A stretch of DNA of 64,000 nt from Caldilineaceae bacterium. GTDB taxonomy: Bacteria; Chloroflexota; Anaerolineae; Caldilineales; Caldilineaceae. The notes beneath the pieces were generated by a model. That model did not search any database. It saw only the letters and a program-made list of their open reading frames with translations, and was not told the DNA's origin. The position numbers were made by a program, and so were the translations under genes. Shown one piece after another: positions 9,001-16,569 of the stretch (positions are counted from its first letter, which is position 1; every line of letters begins with the position of its first letter). The stretch is taken from NCBI GenBank assembly GCA_019637645.1, contig JAHBVH010000003.1:62001-126000 (forward strand), written 5' to 3'.

Positions 9001-10281
9001 ATGGCGCATTATGAAAAACTGGCCCTCTTGGGTGGTACACCGACTATTCCGCCTGGTACCATTCAGCCATGGCCGTTGATTACCGAGGTGGATGAGCAGT
9101 ATGTATTGGCCTCGCTGCGGGGGGCCAACCATGCCTTTGGGCCGAACTGTGTGGAATTTGAGAAAGAGTTTGCCGCGTGGAATGGCAATGCCTATGCCAT
9201 CACCACCAACAGTGGCACCGCGGCACTGCATATGTGTGTCGCCGCCTGTGATTGTAGCGAAGGGGATGAGGTGATTGTCACCGCCTATTCTTGGTCCTCT
9301 TCCGCGACCTGTATTTTGCACCACAACTGTATTCCCGTTTTTGTCGATATTGACTGGGCTACCATGAATATTGACGTGGCGAAGATCGAAGCCGCAATCA
9401 CGGCCAAGACCAAGGCGATTATTGTGGTACATCTTCATGGCCTAGCGGTCGATATGGACAAGGTGATGGCCGTTGCCAACAAACATGGCATCAAAGTGAT
9501 TGAAGATGCCTGTCAGGCCCACGGTGCTAAATTCAACGGGAAGAAAGTGGGGACCCTGGGCCATTGTGGCGCGTTCAGCTTTAACCAAAACAAGAATCTC
9601 TGCTCGGGCGAAGGGGGCATGTTTGTCACCGACGACGAGGAGATCTTGCGCAAGGCACGGATGTTGTGGTCCTTTGGCGAAACCCGAACGCCTGCCGAAT
9701 CGCGTGACTACCATGCCTATGCCTTGGGGTGGATGTATCGTAACAATGATCTGACTGCCGCTTTTGGCCGCGCCCAACTGACGCGGTTGGATATGTATCT
9801 GGCGTGGCAGAAGCGGAATGTCCAGATGTTGGCCGAGCAGCTGCGCGGGGTGCCGAACTTGATCCTGCCCACCGAACCGGCTGGTCATGAACATAATTGG
9901 TATAACTATGTGATCCGCTTTGATCTCGCCGCGTTGGGCCACCCCGCGGATGCCGCGGCCTATCGTGATCGCATTGTCCAAGCCATGCGCGCCGAGGGCG
10001 TGGAAACCGTGGTTTGGCAACGTTTTATCTTGCCACGCATGACTGTCTTCCAGGCCAAGAATGCCTATGGGCATGGCGCACCTTGGAGCAGCCCCCATGC
10101 CCAGCCCGTCGATTATTCGCTCGACCAATACCCTGTTGCCCAACAACACTCGGACAGCCACACCTGTTTGGTCATGATGTTGCGCTACCCGAATGCGCCT
10201 GAGATCATGGAGCTGACCGCCGCCGCAATCTGGAAAGTGATGGAGAATCTCGACCAACTGGACGCGTTGCCCCAAAGCTAA
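9001..10281 (+). CDS. DegT/DnrJ/EryC1/StrS-family aminotransferase
   Basis: A 426-residue PLP-dependent sugar aminotransferase. The PLP lysine is K198 in FNQNKNLCSGEGG and the aspartate pairing with the PLP ring nitrogen is D169 in VIEDACQAHG; TNSGTAALH (about 69-77) binds the phosphate. The family usually aminates keto-sugars or inososes and also works in reverse. ATG 9001 directly follows a TTG and has AGGAG at 8989-8993. It is the last gene of the LacI cluster, 104 bp behind the ceramidase-like gene, which hints that the imported compound is, or becomes, an amino-sugar or aminocyclitol. That is inference. Confidence 0.9.
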   Translation: MAHYEKLALLGGTPTIPPGTIQPWPLITEVDEQYVLASLRGANHAFGPNCVEFEKEFAAWNGNAYAITTNSGTAALHMCVAACDCSEGDEVIVTAYSWSSSATCILHHNCIPVFVDIDWATMNIDVAKIEAAITAKTKAIIVVHLHGLAVDMDKVMAVANKHGIKVIEDACQAHGAKFNGKKVGTLGHCGAFSFNQNKNLCSGEGGMFVTDDEEILRKARMLWSFGETRTPAESRDYHAYALGWMYRNNDLTAAFGRAQLTRLDMYLAWQKRNVQMLAEQLRGVPNLILPTEPAGHEHNWYNYVIRFDLAALGHPADAAAYRDRIVQAMRAEGVETVVWQRFILPRMTVFQAKNAYGHGAPWSSPHAQPVDYSLDQYPVAQQHSDSHTCLVMMLRYPNAPEIMELTAAAIWKVMENLDQLDALPQS

Positions 10282-10415
10282 TGCGCAGTGGAGTGCTCTG
10301 CACTGTCAGCCCATGGGCGGCCAAAGGCGCCTATTCTATCGAGTCTACCAAGAGGTCGGCGCTGATCTTGGCGCAGAAGAAGCGTTGGTCGGGAAAAAGG
10401 AATAGATGGTAGGCG

Positions 10416-10454
10416 AGCCAGCCGTACATGCCGCCACGGCATGTGCGGCTGGCT
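10416..10454. terminator. Hairpin between convergent genes
   Basis: Arms 10416-10432 (AGCCAGCCGTACATGCC) and 10438-10454 pair with one mismatch around a 5-base loop. It lies in the 246-bp gap between the aminotransferase (+) and the SDR (-) and probably terminates transcription from one or both sides, although no long T-run follows. I see nothing else in this gap. Confidence 0.5.
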
Positions 10455-10527
10455 TTGCTGCTGCCACCGCGGGTGGATAGGGTGAGAATGGATCAGCCAG
10501 GAAACTAGTGCGCCTAGGGGGAACAGG

Positions 10528-11460
10528 CTACGCCGGATTCTCTGCGGACGCAAAGCGAACACCGGTCAACTGTTCGGAAACCTCCCACAAGCGGGCAGCA
10601 ACCGCGGTGTCGAGCGCTTGGCTTGGTACCTTGGCTAATGTGGGGTAGCCGCGCGTTTCGCTAAGTCGGTCGGGGCCGTAATACGCGCCGGGCTTGGCCT
10701 GTGGTGACGTTGCGGCGTACAGGGTCGGCAATGCGCCTTGGGCCGCGGGCTGAAATAAGAACCAGAGCCAGGTGCGGGCCAAGCCGGACATACTCCACCG
10801 TCCAGGTGCATTGTGCAGGAGGTCGGTGCGTGAGATGCCTGGGTGAGCTGCGATACTAGTAATGCCCCAGCCATTCGCGGTGCTACGCCGTTGGAGTTCG
10901 AGGGCAAAGATCAGGCTCGCCAGCTTGGATTGCGCATAAATCGGCCTGGGTTGATAGGCGCGCTCGGCCTGGAGATTGGCGAAGTCAATGACCCCGTCGC
11001 GCGCGGCAACACTGGATAGGTTGATGACGCGCGGCGCGTTCCCTTTTTGGAGCAACGGCAACAATTGCGCGGTTAACGCGAAGTGACCGAGATAGTTGGT
11101 GCCAAGCTGTAACTCAAAGCCATTGGCGGTCGTTTGGCGGTTCGGTGGCGTCATCACCGCCGCGTTGTTGATGAGAAGGTCTAGCTTTTCGTGCTTGGTT
11201 TGGAGGCGTTCAGCCAAGGCTGTGACCGAAGCCAAGCGGGCCAAGTCAACTTCCTCAAATTGCACGCGCGCGTTGGGCACGGCAGCGCGGATCTCTTGGA
11301 GCGCCGCTTCCCCTTTTGCCGGATTCCGGCCCGCAACGATGACATCGGCTCCGGCACGGGCCAACGCCAGTGCGTCTTGAAAACCCAATCCGCCTGTGCC
11401 AGTAATCACGACCGAACGACCGTCTTGTTTAGGCATGTCCGCTGTTGTCCAACGCGTCAT
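10528..11460 (-). CDS. Short-chain dehydrogenase/reductase (retinol-dehydrogenase/WWOX-like)
   Basis: A 310-residue SDR. The cofactor motif is slightly unusual (VVITGTGGLGFQDALALA, TGxGGLG), followed by AGR, the NNAAV motif, INLSSVAA with the catalytic serine, and YAQSK with catalytic Tyr and Lys. The extended C-terminus (GAYYGPDRL) matches the retinol-dehydrogenase-like subgroup, which reduces or oxidises carbonyls with NADP(H). The start at 11460 is chosen for GAGGAC just upstream; the open frame begins at 11499. It is divergent from the TetR gene, with three matching palindromes in between, so it is very probably that regulator's target. Confidence 0.88.
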   Translation of the reverse strand: MTRWTTADMPKQDGRSVVITGTGGLGFQDALALARAGADVIVAGRNPAKGEAALQEIRAAVPNARVQFEEVDLARLASVTALAERLQTKHEKLDLLINNAAVMTPPNRQTTANGFELQLGTNYLGHFALTAQLLPLLQKGNAPRVINLSSVAARDGVIDFANLQAERAYQPRPIYAQSKLASLIFALELQRRSTANGWGITSIAAHPGISRTDLLHNAPGRWSMSGLARTWLWFLFQPAAQGALPTLYAATSPQAKPGAYYGPDRLSETRGYPTLAKVPSQALDTAVAARLWEVSEQLTGVRFASAENPA

Positions 11461-11485
11461 TTTTGTCCTCTTTTCCATTAAGTGG

Positions 11486-11540
11486 TACACTGAGTGCATC
11501 TATTTTTACACTTAGTTTTTATATTACTGCACTTAGTGCA
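11486..11540. promoter_or_regulatory. Three TetR operator-like palindromes between SDR and tetR genes
   Basis: The consensus TRCACTnAGTGCA appears three times in the 104-bp divergent gap: TACACTGAGTGCA at 11486-11498, the partial TACACTTAGTTTT at 11507-11519, and the perfect TGCACTTAGTGCA at 11528-11540. Centres are about 21 bp apart, roughly two helical turns, so dimers would bind the same DNA face. Repression of both divergent genes by the adjacent TetR protein is the natural reading. Confidence 0.75.
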
Positions 11541-11564
11541 ATTTGTCGAGCATTAAAGGATGCT

Positions 11565-12167
11565 ATGCGCGATATTGTGGATCGAACAGCTGAAGGTTTG
11601 CGAGAACGCAAGCGCCGCGAGACGCGCCAACGGATTGCGGAAACGGGTCTGCGGCTTTTCCTTACCAACGGCTACGAAAATACGACCCTGGATGCCATTG
11701 CTGCTGAAGCTGGTATTTCGCGGCGGACCTTCTTTTCCTACTTCAAATCGAAGGAGGATCTCCTCTTCATCTGGCAAAGCGGGGGGTGGAATACAGTGCG
11801 CGAGGATTTGCTCACCGTTTCACCGGATGAGCAGCCGCTCGATGCCGTACGCGATATCTTTCTTAAGCATCTTGCGCCCTACACCAACGACGAGATGCTG
11901 GCTATCGACCGCCTGATGCGCTCCAGCGAATCGTTGCGCGCCCGCAAGCAGGTCTTCTATGAAGAACAAGAACGCGCGCTCTTTGCCACCCTCTGCGAAG
12001 TCTGGCGTCAGCCCGAACGGCGACCCGCCTTGCGCATGATTGCCATGGCTTGTGTTGGCGTTGTCCGCTTGTCCTTGGAAGCGTGGAGCCAGCAGGAGAC
12101 GCCGAGTCGGTCGCTGGCCGAAGTGCTGCAGGCGGGCTTCGCCAGTCTAAGGTTGGGCATGCAGTAG
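11565..12167 (+). CDS. TetR/AcrR-family transcriptional regulator
   Basis: A 200-residue regulator with a typical N-terminal HTH (about residues 15-60: TRQRIAETGLRLF, then GISRRTFFSYFKSKEDLL). The C-terminal ligand domain is not assignable. The start at 11565 has AAAGGA immediately upstream; the frame is open from 11445 but would extend across the operator region. It is divergent from an SDR, an arrangement in which the TetR protein usually senses the SDR substrate or a related toxic or lipophilic compound. Confidence 0.92.
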   Translation: MRDIVDRTAEGLRERKRRETRQRIAETGLRLFLTNGYENTTLDAIAAEAGISRRTFFSYFKSKEDLLFIWQSGGWNTVREDLLTVSPDEQPLDAVRDIFLKHLAPYTNDEMLAIDRLMRSSESLRARKQVFYEEQERALFATLCEVWRQPERRPALRMIAMACVGVVRLSLEAWSQQETPSRSLAEVLQAGFASLRLGMQ

Positions 12168-12262
12168 CGTCAATGATTCTCTTTGGTTGGGTGGGCGAGC
12201 GGATGAGGCAAGGCAAACGCGCACTTGAAAAATGAGGGTTAAAACCCTTACCTAACAGCGAA

Positions 12263-12280
12263 AAGCGCCCGCGGGCGCTT
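12263..12280. terminator. GC-rich palindrome after tetR
   Basis: AAGCGCCCGCGGGCGCTT is a perfect 18-bp palindrome about 95 bp behind the TetR stop codon. It can form a strong short hairpin and is a probable terminator, but no clear T-run follows. Confidence 0.45.
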
Positions 12281-12419
12281 CGGCTGAATGCCTGCGGACG
12301 CTATCACGAAGTTCGCGATGACCCTGGGTGGAGGCTGCAAATCCGTTGCGAAACGTGTAAAATCATGGTAAGCTACAATTGGATTGCGAATCGAAATAGC
12401 GACCCGATAAGGAATGAAG

Positions 12420-12560
12420 ATGGAAACATTATTGATTGAGTCGAATCCGAAAATGATGATGGGCAAACCGGTGATCAAAGGCACCCGTCTAACTGTAGTG
12501 TTGTTCCACCTAGTATCGTCCGCATTCGTAAGCAGCATGCCTAAACCGCGGTTGCTTTGA
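12420..12560 (+). pseudogene. DUF433 (antitoxin-like) N-terminal remnant
   Basis: A 46-codon frame from ATG 12420 to TGA 12560, with AAGGA upstream. Its first 27 residues (IESNPKMMMGKPVIKGTRLTV) match the conserved start of DUF433 proteins, small DNA-binding antitoxin-like proteins of about 75 residues that are often paired with a PIN-domain or DUF5615 toxin. After GTRLTVVLF the similarity stops and the sequence diverges (HLVSSAFVSSMPKPRLL), so the helix-turn-helix part is lost. No toxin gene follows. It is most likely a decayed toxin-antitoxin remnant. The rest of this 666-bp gap holds only hairpins. Confidence 0.65.
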
Positions 12561-12749
12561 AAACGCGAACCGTGATCTGGCTAAACTAGGTCAGAAACAC
12601 GCGTTTTCAAACAGAGCTGAGTTTAGCTGTGTGGGGCCGTCCTCATCCAACGAAGCGGTATTGCCCACCCGACACCCCATCCATGTATCCAAGCAGGTTG
12701 CATACAGCTTCAGGAAAAACCGCTGAACAGTGGGTGAAGCAGACGGCGG

Positions 12750-12788
12750 GGCGTCAGCCCCGCATCCTGGCCTTCTGAGGGGCCAGTA
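12750..12788. promoter_or_regulatory. Two adjacent hairpins upstream of the threonine-aldolase-like gene
   Basis: GCGGGGCGTCAGCCCCGC followed within two bases by CTGGCCTTCTGAGGGGCCAG give two consecutive stable stem-loops about 45-80 bases ahead of the ATG at 12834. They do not match any riboswitch I recognise. They could be the terminator of upstream transcription or a leader structure. Confidence 0.4.
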
Positions 12789-12833
12789 GTGCCATTTAGG
12801 GACCATATCGCCAGCCAAGAAAGCGGGGAGATC

Positions 12834-13916
12834 ATGCCGAACTACACAGAACAGTTACAACAGCTGCGCTGGCGTTGCCAACGGACACTCAATGGCCACG
12901 GCAATAAGTCCGCCGCTGAACTGCTGGCGGAGATCCCGCACGATCTGGGGGTGGACCGTTATGGCGAGGGCGGGGCAGTCACGGCCTTGGAAGCAGCGAT
13001 CTGTGCCGTACTCGGCAAGCCCGCTGCGGTCTTTATGCCGTCGGGGACGATGGCCCAACAGATTGCCTTGCGCATTCATGCCGATCGCCGCGGGGTGCGG
13101 GCCTGTGCTTTTCACCCCACCTGCCATCTCGAGATCCACGAGGAAAAAGCCGCGGCGCACCTCCATCACCTGGAGAGCGTGATCGTTGGCAATGCGCGCC
13201 GGTTGCTGACCCTGGCTGACCTACAAAGCGTCCGCGAACCCTTGGCCGCGGTGCTCTTTGAACTGCCCCAACGCGAGCTCGGCGGCGTCCTGCCCGCCTG
13301 GGATGATCTGGAAGCGCAGGTTGCCTTTGTACGGAGCCAAGGCGCGGCGGTCCACCTGGACGGCGCGCGCCTCTGGGAATGTACTCCCTATTATGCGCGT
13401 TCACCCGCGGCCATCGCGGCCCTCTTTGACACGGTTTATGTCTCCTTCTATAAGGGTCTTGGTGGGCTCGCTGGCTGCTGCCTAGCCGGTGAGGTAGCGG
13501 CCATTGCCGCCGCGCGGCTCTGGCGCAAACGGCATGGTGGCACCCTCTTTGGGCTGTGGCCGAATGCCGCGTCGGGCTTGGCCGGGCTGCGGAAACGGCT
13601 GCCCCTCATGCCCCAGTACGTGCAGCACGCCCGCGCCATTGCCGCGCAGCTGCGTGACCTACCCAACGTGGAAATTGTGCCCCACCCGCCGCAGACGCCG
13701 ATGATGCACCTCCATATTAAGGTGGCGGAGGAGGCGTTCCTACGCGCTGCTGTACAGATTGCTGAGGATGAGGACATCTTTACCTGGGCGGGGACTTCCC
13801 CCGGCTTGACCCCTTCCACCCGTGTGATCGAGTTGACCGTGGGCGACGCCACGCTGGCGTTCACCGCCGCGGAAGTCGCGGGCATCATTGCACGGTTGGT
13901 TACCGCGGCCGCATAA
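12834..13916 (+). CDS. Threonine aldolase / beta-eliminating lyase family protein
   Basis: A 360-residue PLP enzyme of fold type I. Visible motifs are the early Tyr-Gly glycine-rich segment (DRYGEGGAVTALE), the PSGTMAQQ phosphate-binding segment, VHLDGARLWE with the PLP-aspartate, and VSFYKGLGG with the PLP lysine. Low-specificity L-threonine aldolases split L-threonine or allo-threonine into glycine and acetaldehyde; length and motifs fit, but tryptophanase-like relatives cannot be excluded. ATG 12834 has GGGGAG upstream, so the extra 15 residues from 12789 are unlikely. Confidence 0.82.
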   Translation: MPNYTEQLQQLRWRCQRTLNGHGNKSAAELLAEIPHDLGVDRYGEGGAVTALEAAICAVLGKPAAVFMPSGTMAQQIALRIHADRRGVRACAFHPTCHLEIHEEKAAAHLHHLESVIVGNARRLLTLADLQSVREPLAAVLFELPQRELGGVLPAWDDLEAQVAFVRSQGAAVHLDGARLWECTPYYARSPAAIAALFDTVYVSFYKGLGGLAGCCLAGEVAAIAAARLWRKRHGGTLFGLWPNAASGLAGLRKRLPLMPQYVQHARAIAAQLRDLPNVEIVPHPPQTPMMHLHIKVAEEAFLRAAVQIAEDEDIFTWAGTSPGLTPSTRVIELTVGDATLAFTAAEVAGIIARLVTAAA

Positions 13917-13988
13917 GGGTAGCCGCCCCTTATACGACCGCTTTGCCAAGACTCACTGAGCTGTATTCAGTAGAAAGAACCCGCAATC

Positions 13989-14591
13989 ATGAGTGATGTT
14001 GCCGCAAATGCGGAAATCGCCCTCCCCACCCCGACATTGCGCACCGCGCGCTTGCACCTGCGTCCCTTCACGGTCGCTGACACCGACGCCATCTTCGCGC
14101 TGCAGAGCAACCCACGCGTCTTGCGCTATTGGGACGCCCCGCCCTGGCAGGAACGCGCCCAGGCCGAGCGCTTTATTGCGCGCTGCCAGCAGATGACGCA
14201 GGAAGGCAGCGGCGCGCGGCTGGCTATCGAACGCACGACCGATGATCAATTCGTTGGCTGGTGTGTCTTGATGAATTGGGATGCCACCTATCGCAGCGCC
14301 ATGTTAGGGTATTGCCTGGATGAGCCAGCCTGGGGCCAAGGTTTTGCCACCGAGGCCGCCAGCGCCTTGCTCCAGTGGGCCTTCCCCACCCTGGACCTGA
14401 ACCGGGTGCAGTCCGAGGCCGATACCCGCAACGTTGCTTCGGGGCGCGTGTTGGAAAAGCTCGGTTTTGTGCGCGAAGGCACGCTGCGCGAAAATTGTAT
14501 TGTCAATGGCGAGGTGTCGGATTCGTGGATCTATGGGCTCCTCCGGCGGGAGTGGGAACTGCGAGAGTCGCCTCCCGTGGCTAACGAATAG
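13989..14591 (+). CDS. GNAT-family N-acetyltransferase (RimJ/RimL type)
   Basis: A 200-residue acetyltransferase. TARLHLRPFTVADTDAIFAL is the standard opening of the RimJ/RimL subgroup, and the acetyl-CoA pyrophosphate loop reads EPAWGQGFATEA (Q/R-x-x-G-x-A form). The C-terminal LEKLGFVREGTLREN is also characteristic. The substrate could be a ribosomal-protein N-terminus, an amino acid or a small amine. It starts 72 bp behind the aldolase-like gene, and a methyltransferase follows 18 bp later, so the three may be cotranscribed. Confidence 0.9.
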   Translation: MSDVAANAEIALPTPTLRTARLHLRPFTVADTDAIFALQSNPRVLRYWDAPPWQERAQAERFIARCQQMTQEGSGARLAIERTTDDQFVGWCVLMNWDATYRSAMLGYCLDEPAWGQGFATEAASALLQWAFPTLDLNRVQSEADTRNVASGRVLEKLGFVREGTLRENCIVNGEVSDSWIYGLLRREWELRESPPVANE

Positions 14592-14609
14592 GGCGAAAAA
14601 GGAAATTCA

Positions 14610-15305
14610 ATGAACAACGCTGAGCTGAAAGCCGTATTTGACCGCCAAGCTGCCAGCTATGATCAACAGTGGCTGCGCCTAGCGCCCATCAATCAGGGGC
14701 TATACTTTCTGTTGGAGGCTATCTTTGCCGAGCTACCCGCCGATGCGCGCCTGCTCTGTGTGGGCGTTGGTACGGGGAATGAGTTACTGCACTTGGCCAG
14801 GCGCTTTCCTGGTTGGCACTTTACCGCAGTTGAGCCTTCCGACGGAATGCTCGCGGTCTGTCGGCAGCGTGCTGAGGCGGCGGGCATCCGTGCGCGCTGC
14901 ACCTTTCACGAAGGTTATCTGGATACGCTGCCAACGGAGGTGCGCCACGATGGGGCGACTTGCTTCTTGGTGTCGCAGTTTATGGTTGATCAAGCTGCGC
15001 GCACCGCGTTCTTTCAACAAATTGCGGACAGGCTAAAACCTCACGGCCTTTTGGCGAGTGCCGATTTGGCGGCAGAGGTCGAAACTGATAGCTATGACGC
15101 ACTCTTGCGCCTCTGGCAGCGGGTGATGTCGCCGACTGATCTGTCATCGGAAGGGTTGCGCCGCATGCAGGCCGCCTATGCCCGCGATGTTGCCGTGCTG
15201 CCGCCAGCGACGGTCGCGACGATCATCCAAGCTGGCGGCTTTACCGCGCCTGTACCATTCTTTCAGGCCGGGTTGATTCACGCCTGGTTTGCCCAGTCAT
15301 GCTAA
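14610..15305 (+). CDS. Class I SAM-dependent methyltransferase
   Basis: A 231-residue protein with a Rossmann-type SAM-binding core. Motif I is LLCVGVGTGNELLHLA (about residues 48-63), and the acidic residue ending strand 2 is in FTAVEPSDGML. The rest of the protein (about 115-231) has no motif that names a substrate. AAAAGGAAA precedes the ATG. It lies 18 bp downstream of the GNAT gene and is probably in the same transcript. Confidence 0.85.
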   Translation: MNNAELKAVFDRQAASYDQQWLRLAPINQGLYFLLEAIFAELPADARLLCVGVGTGNELLHLARRFPGWHFTAVEPSDGMLAVCRQRAEAAGIRARCTFHEGYLDTLPTEVRHDGATCFLVSQFMVDQAARTAFFQQIADRLKPHGLLASADLAAEVETDSYDALLRLWQRVMSPTDLSSEGLRRMQAAYARDVAVLPPATVATIIQAGGFTAPVPFFQAGLIHAWFAQSC

Positions 15306-15366
15306 CAACGGTCAGGGCTTGTGCGCCATCATCACGCGCCAGCGGCCACTAGAATAGGAAATTCAG

Positions 15367-16431
15367 ATGAAGCTGTCTCAACCCCTGCAACGCGCCCTCC
15401 GCCGCTTGGGCCCAACCCCCATCCATGCCGCATCACCCACCGTGACGACCCTCATCGGCACGGGTGTCGCGGGTTACTCGGATCAACAGGTGAACAACCC
15501 GTATGGTCTGGTCATTGGGCCAGATGAGGCGCTCTACTTTTGCGATCTGGACAATCAACGCATCCGCCGCTTCGACCGCAAGACGCGGCGTACTGTCACC
15601 ATCGCAGGGAACGGCCAGCGCGCATATACGGGGGACGGTGGACCAGCTACAGAGGCGGCCCTCAACATGCCCCATGAGCTGCAGTTCGACGCTGCGGGCA
15701 ACTTGTACATCGCCGAACGCGACAACCACATTATTCGGAAGGTCGATGCCCAGACCCAGGTGATTTCGACCTTGGCAGGCACGGGCACGCCTGGCTTTTC
15801 CGGCGATGGTGGTCCCGCGGCTAGCGCCCAGTTGCGCCAGCCCCACAGCATTGCCGTGCATCCTGATGGCCGTCGTTTGCTGGTTTGCGACATCGGCAAT
15901 CATCGCGTCCGTCAGATCGATCTGGTGACTGGTGTAATTGAACCCTTCGGCGGCACCGGCGAGCGCCAGCCAACTCCCGAGGATGTACCCATCGCCAGCG
16001 CTCCGCTCAACGGCCCTCGAACGATCACATTTGACCACGCTGGCAATCTCTATCTGGCGCTCCGGGAAGGCAACGCGATCTACCGGGTCAACGGCCAGCG
16101 CATGACGATCCACCATGTCGCTGGCACGGGCGAGCAAGGCTATGCCGGTGATGGCGGCCAGGCCCAATTGGCAAAATTGGCTGGCCCGAAAGGGCTTGCC
16201 TGGTCACGCGATGCGCTCTACGTCGCCGATACCGAAAGCCATACCATCCGCAAGATTGATCTCAAGAGCGGCATCATCCAGACCGTCTTAGGCACCGGCC
16301 AGTGTGGCGATGGTCCCGAGCCGGAGCCGCTCCAGTGCGCCCTCGCACGGCCCCATGGCGTGCTGGTTGACGCGCACGGCGTTCTCTATGTAGGCGATAG
16401 CGAAGCCCACCGCATTCGCGTGCTCCGGTGA
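15367..16431 (+). CDS. NHL-repeat beta-propeller protein
   Basis: A 354-residue protein made almost entirely of NHL repeats: blades of the form PxxI-x(n)-G-x-LYxxD-x(3)-HxIRxxD, joined by a repeated loop AGTGxxGFSGDGGPA (for example NGQRAYTGDGGPA, TPGFSGDGGPA, EQGYAGDGGQA). About five to six blades are visible. There is no signal peptide or anchor, so it is predicted cytoplasmic, although most relatives with the GDGGPA loop are exported. NHL propellers bind ligands or proteins, or act as lyases or lactonases; no catalytic set is obvious. TAGGAAA precedes the ATG. It is followed by another propeller protein. Confidence 0.85.
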   Translation: MKLSQPLQRALRRLGPTPIHAASPTVTTLIGTGVAGYSDQQVNNPYGLVIGPDEALYFCDLDNQRIRRFDRKTRRTVTIAGNGQRAYTGDGGPATEAALNMPHELQFDAAGNLYIAERDNHIIRKVDAQTQVISTLAGTGTPGFSGDGGPAASAQLRQPHSIAVHPDGRRLLVCDIGNHRVRQIDLVTGVIEPFGGTGERQPTPEDVPIASAPLNGPRTITFDHAGNLYLALREGNAIYRVNGQRMTIHHVAGTGEQGYAGDGGQAQLAKLAGPKGLAWSRDALYVADTESHTIRKIDLKSGIIQTVLGTGQCGDGPEPEPLQCALARPHGVLVDAHGVLYVGDSEAHRIRVLR

Positions 16432-16569
16432 GCCAGGTCACCTCGCTCGGGACAGACAAGATTGGCCGCTGTGATTATGCTTTCCATAGAGGTATATCAA
16501 GTTATCAAGTGATTTGCGATCCGGCGGAAGCGACTGGATCTGCCGCTTAATGTGGAGAAAGACAAGCGT

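Noticed and set aside
9442..10275. 277-codon reverse frame opposite the DegT aminotransferase
   Set aside because: It is antisense to a gene with an intact PLP site; no motif of its own.
12591..12818. 75-codon reverse frame in the gap before the threonine-aldolase-like gene
   Set aside because: No ribosome-binding site, no recognisable motif, and it runs across the two hairpins and into the next gene's leader.
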